This document shows positions 28,020-37,815 of a DNA stretch of 64,000 nucleotides, in pieces. Made by a program: the position numbers and the translations under genes. Source of the stretch: Syntrophomonas sp. DTU019 (GTDB lineage: Bacteria; Bacillota; Syntrophomonadia; Syntrophomonadales; Syntrophomonadaceae); assembly GCA_913757435.1 (NCBI GenBank), contig CAJYDM010000005.1, positions 186,001 through 250,000 on the forward strand, read 5' to 3'. The notes under the pieces were generated by a model that was not told where the DNA came from, made no database searches, and worked only from the letters and a program-made list of their open reading frames with translations. Every line of letters begins with the position of its first letter. Position 1 is the first letter of the stretch.

Positions 28020-28610
28020 GTGCTAAATCTTATATGGTTGGTCCTTTTGGCCTCGGGCATTGTGGTGGCGGCCTGGCATGGCAATATCGAGGTGGTCACC
28101 AAAGCAGCGTTGCAGGCTGCCCATGATGCGGTAGAGGTGTGCATCAATTTGGTGGGCGTGATGGCGTTGTGGCTGGGTATTATGAAAATAGCCGAGTCTG
28201 GCGGCCTGATTAGGGTCTTGGGTCGTATGCTGAGACCGCTGATGGTTCGCCTATTTCCCACTGTGCCTCCCAATCACCCTGCTATGGGTGCGATCATCTT
28301 AAATTTGTCCGCCAACGTACTGGGTCTTGGCAACGCCGCCACACCCTTCGGCATGAAAGCCATGCAGGGGCTGCAGGAAATCAACCCCAGGCCGGGGGTG
28401 GCTTCTGAAGCCATGTGTACTTTTCTGGCTTTGAATACCTCCTGCATAACCCTCTTGCCGGCCACTATTATTGGGGTGAGAGCTTCATTTAATTCCGCCA
28501 ATCCCACAGAGATCGTTGGTCCCTGTATTCTGGCCACTGCAACCTCCATGACGGTAGCGGTGACCCTGGATTACCTATTCCGGCGGCGCAACCGCCGGCG
28601 GAGGAGATAG
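28020..28610 (+). CDS. spmA: Spore maturation protein A
   Basis: About 196 residues, polytopic, with a nucleoside-recognition (Gate) domain (VCINLVGVMALWLGIMKIAE and NLSANVLGLGNAATPFGMKAM). SpmA and SpmB are needed for spore core dehydration. GTG 28020 is chosen: AAGGGGG at 28007-28013 is correctly spaced for it and the product (M)LNLIWLVLLASGIV aligns with Bacillus SpmA; ATG 28014 sits directly on the RBS. spmB follows within 3 bp. Confidence 0.93.
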   Translation: MLNLIWLVLLASGIVVAAWHGNIEVVTKAALQAAHDAVEVCINLVGVMALWLGIMKIAESGGLIRVLGRMLRPLMVRLFPTVPPNHPAMGAIILNLSANVLGLGNAATPFGMKAMQGLQEINPRPGVASEAMCTFLALNTSCITLLPATIIGVRASFNSANPTEIVGPCILATATSMTVAVTLDYLFRRRNRRRRR

Positions 28611-28612
28611 CC

Positions 28613-29149
28613 GTGCTGGTCAACGCATTAAACACTATATCGCAATGGGCCATACCATTCTTGCTACTCAGCATCCCATTATATGGCTTCATCAAAAAGG
28701 TTCCGGTGTACGAGAAGTTTGTGGAAGGTGCTGAGGAAGGCTTTCACACCGCAATCCGGATTATCCCTTTTTTGGTGGGAATGATGGTGGCCATTTCAGT
28801 TTTTAGGGCTTCCGGTGCCATGCTGGTCTTTGCCAACCTGATCAAGCCTATCACCGAGCTGATCAGCGCGCCTGCCGAGATTATCCCTTTGGCGGTCATG
28901 CGCCCGCTTTCCGGCAGTGGGGTTTTGGGTATGGCCACAGAAATTATGCGGGTTCACGGGCCGGATTCTTTCATCGGCCGCCTGGCCTCAGTGATGCAAG
29001 GCACTACTGACACCACCTTCTTCGTGCTCACCGTTTACTTCGGCTCCATCGGGATTACCCGCTATCGCTATTCGGTTTTGACCGGGCTCAGTGCTGATAT
29101 TACCGGTTTTCTGGCCGCCCTCTACTTATGCCATCGCGTTTTTGGTTAA
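28613..29149 (+). CDS. spmB: Spore maturation protein B
   Basis: 178 residues, polytopic partner of SpmA. Motifs IPLYGFIKKVPVYEKFVEGAEEGF, MRPLSGSGVLGMATEIM and MQGTTDTTFFVLTVYFGSIGI are typical. GTG start with GGAGGAGA upstream. It forms a two-gene operon with spmA. Confidence 0.94.
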   Translation: MLVNALNTISQWAIPFLLLSIPLYGFIKKVPVYEKFVEGAEEGFHTAIRIIPFLVGMMVAISVFRASGAMLVFANLIKPITELISAPAEIIPLAVMRPLSGSGVLGMATEIMRVHGPDSFIGRLASVMQGTTDTTFFVLTVYFGSIGITRYRYSVLTGLSADITGFLAALYLCHRVFG

Positions 29150-29290
29150 ACTAAGAAATAGTTCAGTTCCTCGCCTTATATAGAGGGCCAGGTATCTGAA
29201 TAGAATATCTTTGGCCAGGCATGGTTTCTGTGCCAAATTATGATAAAATCATACATATTGACGCAAAATTTGCATGATGGAGGGACCACC

Positions 29291-30958
29291 TTGAAAAGCG
29301 ATATTGAAATAGCCCAAGAAACACAGATGAGGCCCATAGTTGATGTTGCCGCGTCACTCGGTCTCTATGATGACGACATTGAACTATTCGGCAAATACAA
29401 AGCCAAAGTAGCTTTGCCGGTGTGGGAGCGCCTCAAAGACCGACCTTCAGGAAAATTAGTCCTGGTCACCGCTATCACCCCCACCCCGGCCGGGGAGGGC
29501 AAAACCACTACTACGGTTGGGCTGGGACAGGCTCTGAATAGAATTGGCAAGAAGGCTATCATCGGCCTCCGAGAACCTTCGCTAGGTCCGAGTTTCGGCA
29601 TCAAGGGCGGGGCCGCCGGGGGAGGGTACAGCCAGGTGGTTCCCATGGAGGACATCAATCTGCATTTTACCGGCGACATTCACGCTGTGACCACCGCCCA
29701 TAATCTGCTTGCGGCTATGCTGGACAACCACCTGCACCAGGGCAATGCTCTAGGCATCGACCCGCGCCAGGTAGTTTTGCGCCGAGCAATGGATCTGAAT
29801 GAGCGCGCCCTGCGCAACATCGTGCTGGGATTGGGCGGAAAAATAAATGGAGTGCCACGGGAATCAGGGTTCGATATCAGTGTGGCTTCAGAGGTTATGG
29901 CGGCATTGTGCCTGGCCACCGATCTCATGGACCTTAAGGAACGCTTCAAACGCATCGTGGTGGCTTATACCTACGATGGACAACCGGTCACCGCTGATGA
30001 TCTAAAAGCTGCCGGCTCCATGACGCTGTTGATGAAGGATGCCATTAAGCCCAATTTGGTGCAGACTTTAGAGGGCACTCCGGCATTCATACACGGCGGA
30101 CCGTTCGCCAACATAGCCCACGGTGCCAACAGCATTATCGCCACCCGCCTGGGCTTGAAACTGGGTGATTACATGATTACCGAAGCCGGTTTCGGTGCAG
30201 ATCTGGGAGCTGAAAAATTCTTCGATATAGTATGCCGCTACGGGGCGATGACACCCGATGCAGTGGTAGTGGTCGCCACCGTAAGAGCACTTAAAAACCA
30301 TGGCGGAGTGGCCAAAGCAGACCTGTCCAGGCCTAATCTGGAGGCCTTAAAGACCGGTTATGCCAACCTGAAGAAACAACTGGAAAACGTTAAAAAATAC
30401 GGGGTGACCCCGGTAGTGGCTCTGAACGAATTTCCAACTGATACCAGGGAAGAGATCGATTATGTGATCGATTGCTGCCGGAGCATGGGTGTAGAATGCG
30501 CGCTTTCCAGGGTCTGGGCCGATGGCGGAGCCGGCGGCGAAGAACTGGCTCACAAGGTGATCGCCGCGGCTGAAGGCGGCAGCGACTTCCGCTTCCTGTA
30601 CCCCTTACAGCTCCCGGTAAAGGAGAAAATCAAAACTATCTGCCAGGAAATCTATGGTGCTGATGGAGTTACCTACAGCGGTGAAGCTGATCGGGTCATA
30701 AAGACCCTCGAACAATTGGGATATGGAGAACTGCCCATTTGCATAGCCAAAACCCAATATTCGTTATCTGATAATGCTGATCTAAAAGGGCGGCCACAGG
30801 GATTCGATGTCAATGTCCGCGAAGTGCGCCTCTCTGCCGGGGCAGGCTTCATAGTGGCCATTGCCGGCAATATAATGACCATGCCCGGTCTGGGTAAGAC
30901 CCCGGCTGCAGACAACATCGACATCAAGGCCAACGGCGAGATCGTAGGTTTGTTCTAA
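29291..30958 (+). CDS. fhs: Formate-tetrahydrofolate ligase
   Basis: About 555 residues. ATP-dependent synthesis of 10-formyl-THF from formate (methyl branch of the Wood-Ljungdahl pathway, or C1 supply). The ATP site [20 protein letters not shown] is near residue 50, followed by [25 protein letters not shown] 29291 is preferred ([10 protein letters not shown] matches the family N-terminus, GGAGGG 6 bp upstream) over the longer ATG reading at 29240. Confidence 0.96.
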   Translation: MKSDIEIAQETQMRPIVDVAASLGLYDDDIELFGKYKAKVALPVWERLKDRPSGKLVLVTAITPTPAGEGKTTTTVGLGQALNRIGKKAIIGLREPSLGPSFGIKGGAAGGGYSQVVPMEDINLHFTGDIHAVTTAHNLLAAMLDNHLHQGNALGIDPRQVVLRRAMDLNERALRNIVLGLGGKINGVPRESGFDISVASEVMAALCLATDLMDLKERFKRIVVAYTYDGQPVTADDLKAAGSMTLLMKDAIKPNLVQTLEGTPAFIHGGPFANIAHGANSIIATRLGLKLGDYMITEAGFGADLGAEKFFDIVCRYGAMTPDAVVVVATVRALKNHGGVAKADLSRPNLEALKTGYANLKKQLENVKKYGVTPVVALNEFPTDTREEIDYVIDCCRSMGVECALSRVWADGGAGGEELAHKVIAAAEGGSDFRFLYPLQLPVKEKIKTICQEIYGADGVTYSGEADRVIKTLEQLGYGELPICIAKTQYSLSDNADLKGRPQGFDVNVREVRLSAGAGFIVAIAGNIMTMPGLGKTPAADNIDIKANGEIVGLF

Positions 30959-30980
30959 AAGGCCAACAGGGCCAACAGGG

Positions 30981-31007
30981 CCAACAGAGGGACGTTCTTT
31001 TTGTTGG
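30981..31007 (+). repeat. Constant-loop half-palindrome (CCAAC/GTTGG) preceded by GGCCAACAG repeats
   Basis: CCAAC (30981-30985), loop AGAGGGACGTTCTTTTT, GTTGG (31003-31007); the loop is identical to the reconstructed one at 19084. It is preceded by GGCCAACAGG units from 30961, which look like triplication of its left stem. Confidence 0.8.
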
Positions 31008-31096
31008 GTTCGAAAATTGGGGACGACAGAACCGTCGAACCGTCTCTCTGTACCCGCATGTACCTGAAACGTCCCAAAAACAGGAGGGTTTGAATA

Positions 31097-31672
31097 ATGG
31101 AGCGCAAACCGATCGATAAGGAAAAAATCGAGCGAGCCATATTGATGTTATTAGAAGCAGTAGGGGAAGACCCGCAGCGTGAAGGTTTGATCGATACCCC
31201 CAAGCGAGTGGCGCGCATGTATGAGGAGATTTTTGCCGGGTGTGATCAGGATCCTCGCGAGTTTCTGAAGGTTTCTTTCACCGAGTATCATGATGAACTG
31301 GTCTTAGTCAAGGACATTCCCTTGTATTCCATGTGTGAGCACCATCTTCTGCCCTTCTACGGCAAAGCCCACGTAGCTTACATTCCCAAAGGCGGGAGGG
31401 TAGTCGGCATAAGCAAATTGGCCCGGGTGGCGGAGGCCTATGCCCGGCGCCCGCAACTGCAGGAACGGCTCACTTCACAGATTGCTGATTGCATCTACGA
31501 CACCGTCCAACCGTTTGGGGTGGCGGTGGTCATTCAAGCCGAACACATGTGCATGACCATGCGTGGTATCCGCAAACCGGGGGCCCTGACGGTAACCTCA
31601 GCAGTGCGCGGACTTTTCGAGACCCGCGCCCAGACCCGTAATGAACTATTGACCCTGATCCTCAACGATTAG
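31097..31672 (+). CDS. folE: GTP cyclohydrolase I
   Basis: 191 residues. Converts GTP to 7,8-dihydroneopterin triphosphate, the first step of folate (and here also queuosine) synthesis. Zinc ligands are in [11 protein letters not shown] and [33 protein letters not shown] is the signature. ATG with AGGAGGGT upstream. Confidence 0.97.
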   Translation: MERKPIDKEKIERAILMLLEAVGEDPQREGLIDTPKRVARMYEEIFAGCDQDPREFLKVSFTEYHDELVLVKDIPLYSMCEHHLLPFYGKAHVAYIPKGGRVVGISKLARVAEAYARRPQLQERLTSQIADCIYDTVQPFGVAVVIQAEHMCMTMRGIRKPGALTVTSAVRGLFETRAQTRNELLTLILND

Positions 31673-31733
31673 GGCAATGTTACACGGTTCCGGTCTATCC
31701 AGAAACGACGCATACCGGTGTGTCCGGTATATC

Positions 31734-31776
31734 AAGGCTCAAGTTTCAGTTATTAGCTGAATTTTGGAGCCTTTTT
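31734..31776. terminator. Bidirectional terminator between folE and gapN
   Basis: AAGGCTC (31734-31740) pairs with GAGCCTT (31767-31773), with further pairing inside (TTCAG/CTGAA) and T-runs on the + strand. It lies between two convergent genes. Confidence 0.65.
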
Positions 31777-31799
31777 GGTGCGTAAAACCTTTGACCCCA

Positions 31800-33389
31800 C
31801 TAAATCCGCATGAACTGAGATCGATTACTTTTGAATAGATCCCAGAACAAGGCCTGACCGTTGGGATTGGCTGTGACCAGTGAGGGCAGAGAGAAGGTTT
31901 TCAGGGCTTCTCCCACCGACAGGGTACCCTCGGCCGAATCCTTGCGCCCGGTGAACGGTAATTCGTCGGGACTGCGGCGGCACTGCGCATTTAAATTGAT
32001 TCTAGCCACCATATTGCTTAACACATCTATAAACTGAGCACAGGTCTCTGGATTCTGGCTGAAAACGCTGGCCTGTTGACCATATCTGCAATCTTGCATA
32101 TATTTTATAAGCTCATCTTGATCTGTAAATACCCCGATCGGCAAAACTGGCCCGAACTGTTCCACCTGGGAGATCTTCATCTCCAGATCTACTGGGTACA
32201 GTATAGTCGGATACCACATCGTACCTTCCCCTGAACCGCTGCGCTGGTTGCTCACTGCAGCACCCTGCGTCGTCGCATCTTCGACCAGCCCCTGCAGCCA
32301 CTCCACCCGGTCCTCTGCGGGCAACGGGGTTATCACTACGTCCTCTTCCCAGGGCATGCCGCAATGGATACCATCGGCTTTATCGCTGATGAGCTGTACG
32401 AATTTCTCAGCCACCTGCTTATGCACCCATACCTGCTTGATAGCCGTGCAGCGCTGTCCGTTGTACTCCATAGCCCCGGCCAGGCACTCATCTGAGGCCA
32501 GTTTCAGATCGGCATCGGCAAAAACAAAAGCCGGATTCTTAGCCTCTAGTCCCAATACAGTGGTGAGGCGATTGGGGGCGGGATGCAGGGAGATGAGGTG
32601 ACTAGCCACTGAAGTAGAACCAATAAATGCCAGCGTGTCAACTTCGCCCGAGGCCATTAAGGGGTCGATTATGGTTTCCCCGTCACCATTGATTACATTC
32701 ACTACCCCCGGAGGAAAAGCGGCTGCAAAGGCATCGAGCAGCATCATAGTGCACAAAGAGCCGAAGCGGGGAGGTTTTACTACCGCAGTATTACCCATCA
32801 ACAGAGCCGGGATGAGCATGGCAAAGGTCTCATTCAAGGGATAATTGAAAGGCCCCATGCACAGGACCACACCCAAAGGCGTGCGGCGTAGAATGGAAAC
32901 ATAGTTATTGATGCGGCTGAGCCGTGCTGATGAATCGAGGTTATCCTCCAAAAAGGAGATCGACGCCTGAATATATTTGACGGTGCGCTCGAACTCATCC
33001 CGGCAGGCTGGGTGAGGTTTGGCGATTTCCCACATCTCCATGCGAATAAAGGGTTCCTCCATTTCACGGAGCATCTCCAGGAAACACTCCAGAGTGGAGA
33101 TGCGCTGGGCTGTGGTCATCAATGGCCATCCTCCGGCACCGTTCCCATAAGCTTTCCGGGCTGAACGCAAAGCCCTTATGGCCTCATCTTGAGTGAGCTC
33201 ACCAACCGACCCCAGGTAAACCCCATCATTTTTAAGGGAACTCTTACCGATAGGGGAGTAAACCGGTGAATTGGGGCCTCTCCAGGTAAATACCTGGCCA
33301 TCGATCAGGTAATCCAAACCATCATTGACCGGTGTGATACGGTAATTCTCAGGCACGGTTCGCATGTCAAAATTAGATACAACTAACAT
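31800..33389 (-). CDS. gapN: NADP-dependent glyceraldehyde-3-phosphate dehydrogenase (non-phosphorylating, ALDH family)
   Basis: About 529 residues. Aldehyde dehydrogenase with the GapN-type signature: catalytic Cys in YNGQRCTAIKQVWVHK, general-base Glu in TTVLGLEAKNPAFV, and cofactor region LGVVLCMGPFNYPLNETFAM. It would oxidise glyceraldehyde-3-phosphate to 3-phosphoglycerate with NADP, supplying NADPH. ATG 33389 is chosen because GAGGT lies 7 bp upstream; the ORF is open for 12 more codons. Single gene, convergent with folE. Confidence 0.82.
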   Translation of the reverse strand: MLVVSNFDMRTVPENYRITPVNDGLDYLIDGQVFTWRGPNSPVYSPIGKSSLKNDGVYLGSVGELTQDEAIRALRSARKAYGNGAGGWPLMTTAQRISTLECFLEMLREMEEPFIRMEMWEIAKPHPACRDEFERTVKYIQASISFLEDNLDSSARLSRINNYVSILRRTPLGVVLCMGPFNYPLNETFAMLIPALLMGNTAVVKPPRFGSLCTMMLLDAFAAAFPPGVVNVINGDGETIIDPLMASGEVDTLAFIGSTSVASHLISLHPAPNRLTTVLGLEAKNPAFVFADADLKLASDECLAGAMEYNGQRCTAIKQVWVHKQVAEKFVQLISDKADGIHCGMPWEEDVVITPLPAEDRVEWLQGLVEDATTQGAAVSNQRSGSGEGTMWYPTILYPVDLEMKISQVEQFGPVLPIGVFTDQDELIKYMQDCRYGQQASVFSQNPETCAQFIDVLSNMVARINLNAQCRRSPDELPFTGRKDSAEGTLSVGEALKTFSLPSLVTANPNGQALFWDLFKSNRSQFMRI

Positions 33390-33656
33390 AAAAATACCTC
33401 GAAAATTAGGGGAATTTGTATGCACATTGATGCAGGCATTACAAATGCCATTTTAACAAAGAAATCAGAGCATTAATGACTAAGGCGAAGGAAGGATGAC
33501 ACAAACAAACTAATACAAAGAAATTTAATAAAAATTGCCCTAAATCAAGACAAACAACCTTCCTCAGCTTTTTATTATCTTGCCCCCATCAGGTATTTTT
33601 ATATAAGTGAGCCTGTTTTAGGTTAAGGCTTAATTTAGGGGAAAGGAGGAATGCGA

Positions 33657-34100
33657 ATGGATTACCAGGGTATTATTGCTAAATACAAGGATGTTCCGGG
33701 GGGAATCATCGAAGCTTACCATGCTGTACAGAAAGAGCTGAGCTATCTGCCCGAAGAGGTGATAGTTGAAGCGGCCAAGATCTTCAATATGCCGGTAGCC
33801 GAAGCCTATGGAGTAGCAACCTTTTACTCTTACTTGTCCGTAGAGCCCAGAGGGAAGAATATTATACGCATTTGTGAAAGCGCTCCCTGTCACATAGCAG
33901 GGGCAGCTGAAGTTATTGCGGCTTTAGAAAGGGAACTTGGCATCATTATGGGCGAAACCACATCTGATGGCAAGTTCACCTTAGAGTATACCGAGTGTGT
34001 CGGCCAATGCCAGTCCACGCCTGTGATAACTATCAACGGCAAGCCTTATGCAGGCGTATCTCCGGCTCAGATTGCTGCAATTCTGGCGGAATATAGATAG
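33657..34100 (+). CDS. hydC: NADH-linked hydrogenase subunit, NuoE-like [2Fe-2S] protein
   Basis: 147 residues. Thioredoxin-like [2Fe-2S] fold of complex I 24-kDa type: ligands in CESAPCHIAGA and ECVGQCQSTP, plus PVAEAYGVATFYSYLSVEPRGKN. Electron relay between the flavin subunit and the hydrogenase. ATG 33657 is favoured over 33651, since GAAAGGAGG ends at 33649. First gene of a three-gene operon. Confidence 0.9.
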   Translation: MDYQGIIAKYKDVPGGIIEAYHAVQKELSYLPEEVIVEAAKIFNMPVAEAYGVATFYSYLSVEPRGKNIIRICESAPCHIAGAAEVIAALERELGIIMGETTSDGKFTLEYTECVGQCQSTPVITINGKPYAGVSPAQIAAILAEYR

Positions 34101-34153
34101 AGGCGCGTCCGCCATTCATGATTAATAACATACCTCAGAAAGGAGGTCATACG

Positions 34154-35377
34154 ATGGCCGAAGAACTGCGCATCGTATTGCGTAACTACGGCAAAATCGA
34201 CCCGCTCAATATAGACTCCTATATTGCTCTGGGTGGATATAAAGCATTAGAGAAGGCTCGCGGCATGGATCAGAAAGGCTTAATAGAAGAGATAAAGCAA
34301 TCTGGTTTGAGGGGGCGTGGAGGGGCTGGATTTAATTGCGGTCAGAAATGGCAGTTTGCTTACATGGCACCGGCAGAGCAGAAATATGTGGTGTGCAATG
34401 CTGATGAAGGTGAACCCGGAACCTACAAAGACCGTTTAATTATGCAGAATGACCCTCAGTCACTTATTGAAGGGATGGCCATATGCGGCTATGCCATCGG
34501 AGCGAACCAAGGCTATATTTACTGCCGGGGTGAATATCCCTATGTAGTGGAGGTTCTCAACCAGGCTATCGCCCAGGCGAAAGATAAAGGGGTTTTGGGC
34601 GATTTTGACATTGAAGTCAGAATGGGAGCTGGAGCTTATGTATGCGGTGAAGAGACTGCCTTGATTGAATCCATTGAGGGCAAGAGGGGTGAGCCGCGCT
34701 TTAAACCGCCTTTCCCGCCAGCCCAGGGTTTGTGGCAAAAGCCCACCATCGTCAACAATGTTGAAACCTTTGCCAACATCCCCGTGATCGTTGATAAAGG
34801 TGCAGAATGGTTTGCCGCCATCGGAGCCCCGGCTTATCCCGGAACCAAAGTTTTCACCTTGACCGGCGACATCAATAACAAAACCTTCTTCGAAGTACCG
34901 ACCAACACTACTATCAGAGAAATCATCTACAAGCTGGGAGGGGGGATCCCCGGCGACAGAAAATTCAAAGCGGTCCAAATCGGGGGGACCTCAGGTGCAT
35001 TTATTCCTGAGGCGCAGTTGGACACGCCGGTAGCTTTTGATGCCATGGCCGCGATTGGTGCGACCCTGGGTTCCGGCGCAGTATTCGTTCTGGATGACAG
35101 CCGCGACATAGTGGACGTGGTCACTCGAATTGCCGGATTCTTTGAACATGAGTCCTGCGGGAAATGCGCTCCGTGCCGAGAAGGAACCATGCGCACCGCA
35201 GCATTGATGGAAAAGATCGAAGCGGGTGAAGGGGCAAATGATGACATCGCCTTGTTAGAAAAGTTGGGCCGGGTTATGTCCTATTCCTGCCTGTGTGGCC
35301 TGGGCCAGGCGGCACCGACTCCGGTATTAAGTACTATCAAGCATTTCAAAGCCGACTATAATGCCAAATTATTGTAG
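34154..35377 (+). CDS. hydB: NADH-linked hydrogenase subunit, NuoF-like flavoprotein
   Basis: About 407 residues. FMN/NADH-binding subunit: GLRGRGGAGFNCGQKW and VVCNADEGEPGTYKDR (FMN site), MGAGAYVCGEETALIESIEG, and the [4Fe-4S] ligands in ESCGKCAPCREGT...CLCGLG. It lacks both the N-terminal thioredoxin-like domain and the C-terminal ferredoxin domains seen in many bifurcating HydB proteins. ATG 34154 has a perfect AAAGGAGGTC; the ORF extends 12 codons upstream without an RBS. Confidence 0.92.
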   Translation: MAEELRIVLRNYGKIDPLNIDSYIALGGYKALEKARGMDQKGLIEEIKQSGLRGRGGAGFNCGQKWQFAYMAPAEQKYVVCNADEGEPGTYKDRLIMQNDPQSLIEGMAICGYAIGANQGYIYCRGEYPYVVEVLNQAIAQAKDKGVLGDFDIEVRMGAGAYVCGEETALIESIEGKRGEPRFKPPFPPAQGLWQKPTIVNNVETFANIPVIVDKGAEWFAAIGAPAYPGTKVFTLTGDINNKTFFEVPTNTTIREIIYKLGGGIPGDRKFKAVQIGGTSGAFIPEAQLDTPVAFDAMAAIGATLGSGAVFVLDDSRDIVDVVTRIAGFFEHESCGKCAPCREGTMRTAALMEKIEAGEGANDDIALLEKLGRVMSYSCLCGLGQAAPTPVLSTIKHFKADYNAKLL

Positions 35378-35399
35378 GGGAGCAAAGGAGGGAAACTAA

Positions 35400-37124
35400 T
35401 TGGTAAACGTCACAATTAACGGAATGAATGTATCCGTTCCCAAAGGCTCAACCATCCTGCAGGCGGCACAGCGAGTCGGTATTCATATTCCAACTCTGTG
35501 TTATCACCCTGATCAGTCCATAAAAGCCAACTGCAGGGTGTGCGTTTGCGAAGTTGAAGGCAACAGGCTTCTGCAAGCAGCCTGTTCGGCCCCGGTCTTC
35601 GAAGGCATGGTGGTTAGAACCAACACCCCCAAGGTATTGGAAGCTCGCAAAACTATAGTAGAGTTGATCCTGGCCAACCATCCCCAGGATTGCCTGAACT
35701 GTATCAGGAACGGTGTCTGCGAACTGCAGACCCTGGCTGAGGAACTGATTATTCGCGACAATCCTTTTGAATTGATGATCCGCGGTTATGAAAAAGACAC
35801 CTCTACACCGTCATTGTTCAGGGATCCTGATAAATGCGTCTTATGCCGGCGCTGCATTGAGGCCTGCTCGGTGGTTCAGAGCGTCAATGCCCTGGGGATT
35901 GAAGGCCGCGGCAATAACGCCATGGTGGTTCCTACTCTGGGCAAAGACCTCATCGACAGCCCGTGCGTAATGTGTGGTCAGTGCATACATGCCTGCCCGG
36001 TAGGTGCTATCGGTGAAATAGAAAATATCGAACAGTTCCTGGCCGCAGTGGCTGATCCTGAGACCATTGTGGTCACTCAAATTGCCCCTGCAGTCAGAGT
36101 GGCCATTGCTGAAGAGATTGGCATGGCAACCGGCGAACTGCCGATGGATGTGTTTGTGAACGGGTTGCGCCAGATTGGCTTCGACTATGTCTTGCACACT
36201 AACTTCACCGCCGACCTGACCATACTGGAAGAAGGCAACGAGCTGTTAAAGAGGGTGAAAGAAGGCGGCACACTGCCTATGTTCACCTCCTGCAGCCCGG
36301 GATGGATAAACTTCTGTGAAACCTTCTATCCCGATTTGTTAGATCATCTATCCACCTGCAAATCACCGCAGCAGATGTTTGGCGCCCTGGTAAAAACCTA
36401 CTGGGCCGAAAAGATGAATATCAACCCTGCCAAGATTTTCAGTGTGTCGATCATGCCCTGTGTGGCCAAGAAGTTTGAGGCGGATCGCCCCGAAATGAGA
36501 GACAGCGGTTACAAAGATGTGGATATCGTCCTAACCACCCGTGAGATCGGGCGTTTGTTCAGACAGAGCGGCATCGATTTCAGCAAACTGCCTCCTTCAA
36601 ACTTCGATTCCTGGATGGGGGCCTACACCGGCGCAGCCGTTATCTTTGGAGCCTCCGGCGGGGTCATGGAAGCGGCTTTAAGAACGGTTTATGAAGTAGT
36701 GACCGGCAACACCCTGGAGGATGTTAACTTCACTGCGACCCGTGGTTTTGACGGCATCAAGGAGGCCACTGTCGACCTGAACGGCCTGGAAGTGAAAGTG
36801 GCTATCGCCCACAGCCTTTCCAATGCCCGCAAGCTGATGGATCAGGTCAGAGCTGGAGAGTCACCCTACCACTTCATCGAGGTTATGGCCTGCCCGGGCG
36901 GCTGCATTGGCGGCGGCGGACAGCCCATCACCAAGCGGAATCAGAAACGCGTTGAGCGCATTGAAGCCATTTACCTGGAGGACGAAGGACTGCCCATCAG
37001 GAAATCCCATGAGAATCCTGAAGTCAAGGTGCTCTACGATGAATTCCTGCATGAGCCGTTGGGACACAAGTCTCATGAACTACTGCACACCCATTATCAC
37101 GACAAAAAGAAAAAGTACCTGTAA
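35400..37124 (+). CDS. hydA: [FeFe] hydrogenase catalytic subunit
   Basis: 574 residues. N-terminal [2Fe-2S] (CYHPDQSIKANCRVCVCE), His/Cys [4Fe-4S] (HPQDCLNCIRNGVCELQ), two [4Fe-4S] (CVLCRRCIEAC and CVMCGQCIHACPVGAI), then the H-cluster domain with L1 TSCSPGWINFCE, L2 MPCVAKKFEADRPE and L3 MACPGGCIGGGG. TTG start, AAAGGAGGG 6 bp upstream. With the NuoE/NuoF-like subunits it makes an NADH-linked H2-evolving complex; the equivalent Syntrophomonas wolfei enzyme is reported to use NADH without ferredoxin. Confidence 0.96.
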   Translation: MVNVTINGMNVSVPKGSTILQAAQRVGIHIPTLCYHPDQSIKANCRVCVCEVEGNRLLQAACSAPVFEGMVVRTNTPKVLEARKTIVELILANHPQDCLNCIRNGVCELQTLAEELIIRDNPFELMIRGYEKDTSTPSLFRDPDKCVLCRRCIEACSVVQSVNALGIEGRGNNAMVVPTLGKDLIDSPCVMCGQCIHACPVGAIGEIENIEQFLAAVADPETIVVTQIAPAVRVAIAEEIGMATGELPMDVFVNGLRQIGFDYVLHTNFTADLTILEEGNELLKRVKEGGTLPMFTSCSPGWINFCETFYPDLLDHLSTCKSPQQMFGALVKTYWAEKMNINPAKIFSVSIMPCVAKKFEADRPEMRDSGYKDVDIVLTTREIGRLFRQSGIDFSKLPPSNFDSWMGAYTGAAVIFGASGGVMEAALRTVYEVVTGNTLEDVNFTATRGFDGIKEATVDLNGLEVKVAIAHSLSNARKLMDQVRAGESPYHFIEVMACPGGCIGGGGQPITKRNQKRVERIEAIYLEDEGLPIRKSHENPEVKVLYDEFLHEPLGHKSHELLHTHYHDKKKKYL

Positions 37125-37163
37125 AGCATCAATACTAAGTAGCAAAGAGGCTGCTAAATAGCA

Positions 37164-37194
37164 AAGAGGCTGCCCTTTTGAAGGGCAGCCTCTT
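37164..37194 (+). terminator. Terminator-like hairpin after hydA
   Basis: 14-bp perfect stem AAGAGGCTGCCCTT (37164-37177) / AAGGGCAGCCTCTT (37181-37194), with no strong T-tract after it. Part of its left arm (TAGCAAAGAGGCTGC) is also duplicated just upstream. Confidence 0.65.
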
Positions 37195-37208
37195 GTCACG
37201 GGGACGTT

Positions 37209-37268
37209 GTCACGGGGACGGGGTTGTTGACACACTCTTGAGTGTGTCAACAACCCCGTCCCCGTGAC
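37209..37268. repeat. Perfect 29-bp-stem palindrome, constant-loop family (GTCA/TGAC)
   Basis: Arms 37209-37237 and 37240-37268 are perfect complements with a 2-nt centre. Each arm holds a half-unit: GTCA, CGGGGACGGGGTTGT, TGAC. A partial extra half-unit (TGTCACGGGGACGT) precedes it. It lies between the convergent hydA and DUF2726 genes. Confidence 0.9.
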
Positions 37269-37269
37269 A

Positions 37270-37806
37270 TTATATGGCCAGGCCGGCTTCCTGAAGTGTT
37301 CTTGCCAGATCCTGACTGCCAGGCAGGTTGGCAACATCCATGCTAGTGTAGGGCAGCCCGGCGGATTCCAAAGCTCTGAGGGTAAAACGATCGCCGGCTG
37401 GTTTCTTTTTGTTGTTGCTGGTACTGATGGTAAACACCACCAGCAATGGAGCCAGATTATCACTGGCACAGATGACAAAATCAACCCGGCGGTCTTTAAC
37501 CCGCTCCAGATACTCCTGGCGGCGCGGGGCATCGGCTGGCATGGACAGAAGGTCAGCCAGGCGCACCTTGGGAAAAACCACATAACGGTCATCCAGGGTT
37601 TCTGAGATCAAACGAAAACCTGCCAGTTCGCGCGCATTAAGGATAAAATCGCGCTTGCGGTAAGGCATATCGTTGACATCAACCCAGGCGTTGCTGAGAT
37701 CAATGACCTTGCCATTGCGCTTGTTTTTGGTCTGGTATTCTTGATAAGCATCCCAGGCCAGCTTAGCAAATATAGCTATGATTAATAAAGCTAGGAATTG
37801 GGCCAA
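37270..37806 (-). CDS. DUF2726 protein, membrane-anchored
   Basis: About 178 residues: an N-terminal membrane helix, then a DUF2726 domain (LADLLSMPADAPRRQEYLERVKDRRVDFVICASDNLAPLLVVFTI, ALESAGLPYTSMDVANLPGSQDL), a restriction-endonuclease-like fold. The function is unknown. TTG 37806 is preferred to GTG 37815, since GGGAGG directly abuts the GTG. Confidence 0.75.
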   Translation of the reverse strand: MAQFLALLIIAIFAKLAWDAYQEYQTKNKRNGKVIDLSNAWVDVNDMPYRKRDFILNARELAGFRLISETLDDRYVVFPKVRLADLLSMPADAPRRQEYLERVKDRRVDFVICASDNLAPLLVVFTISTSNNKKKPAGDRFTLRALESAGLPYTSMDVANLPGSQDLARTLQEAGLAI

Positions 37807-37815
37807 AAATAACAC

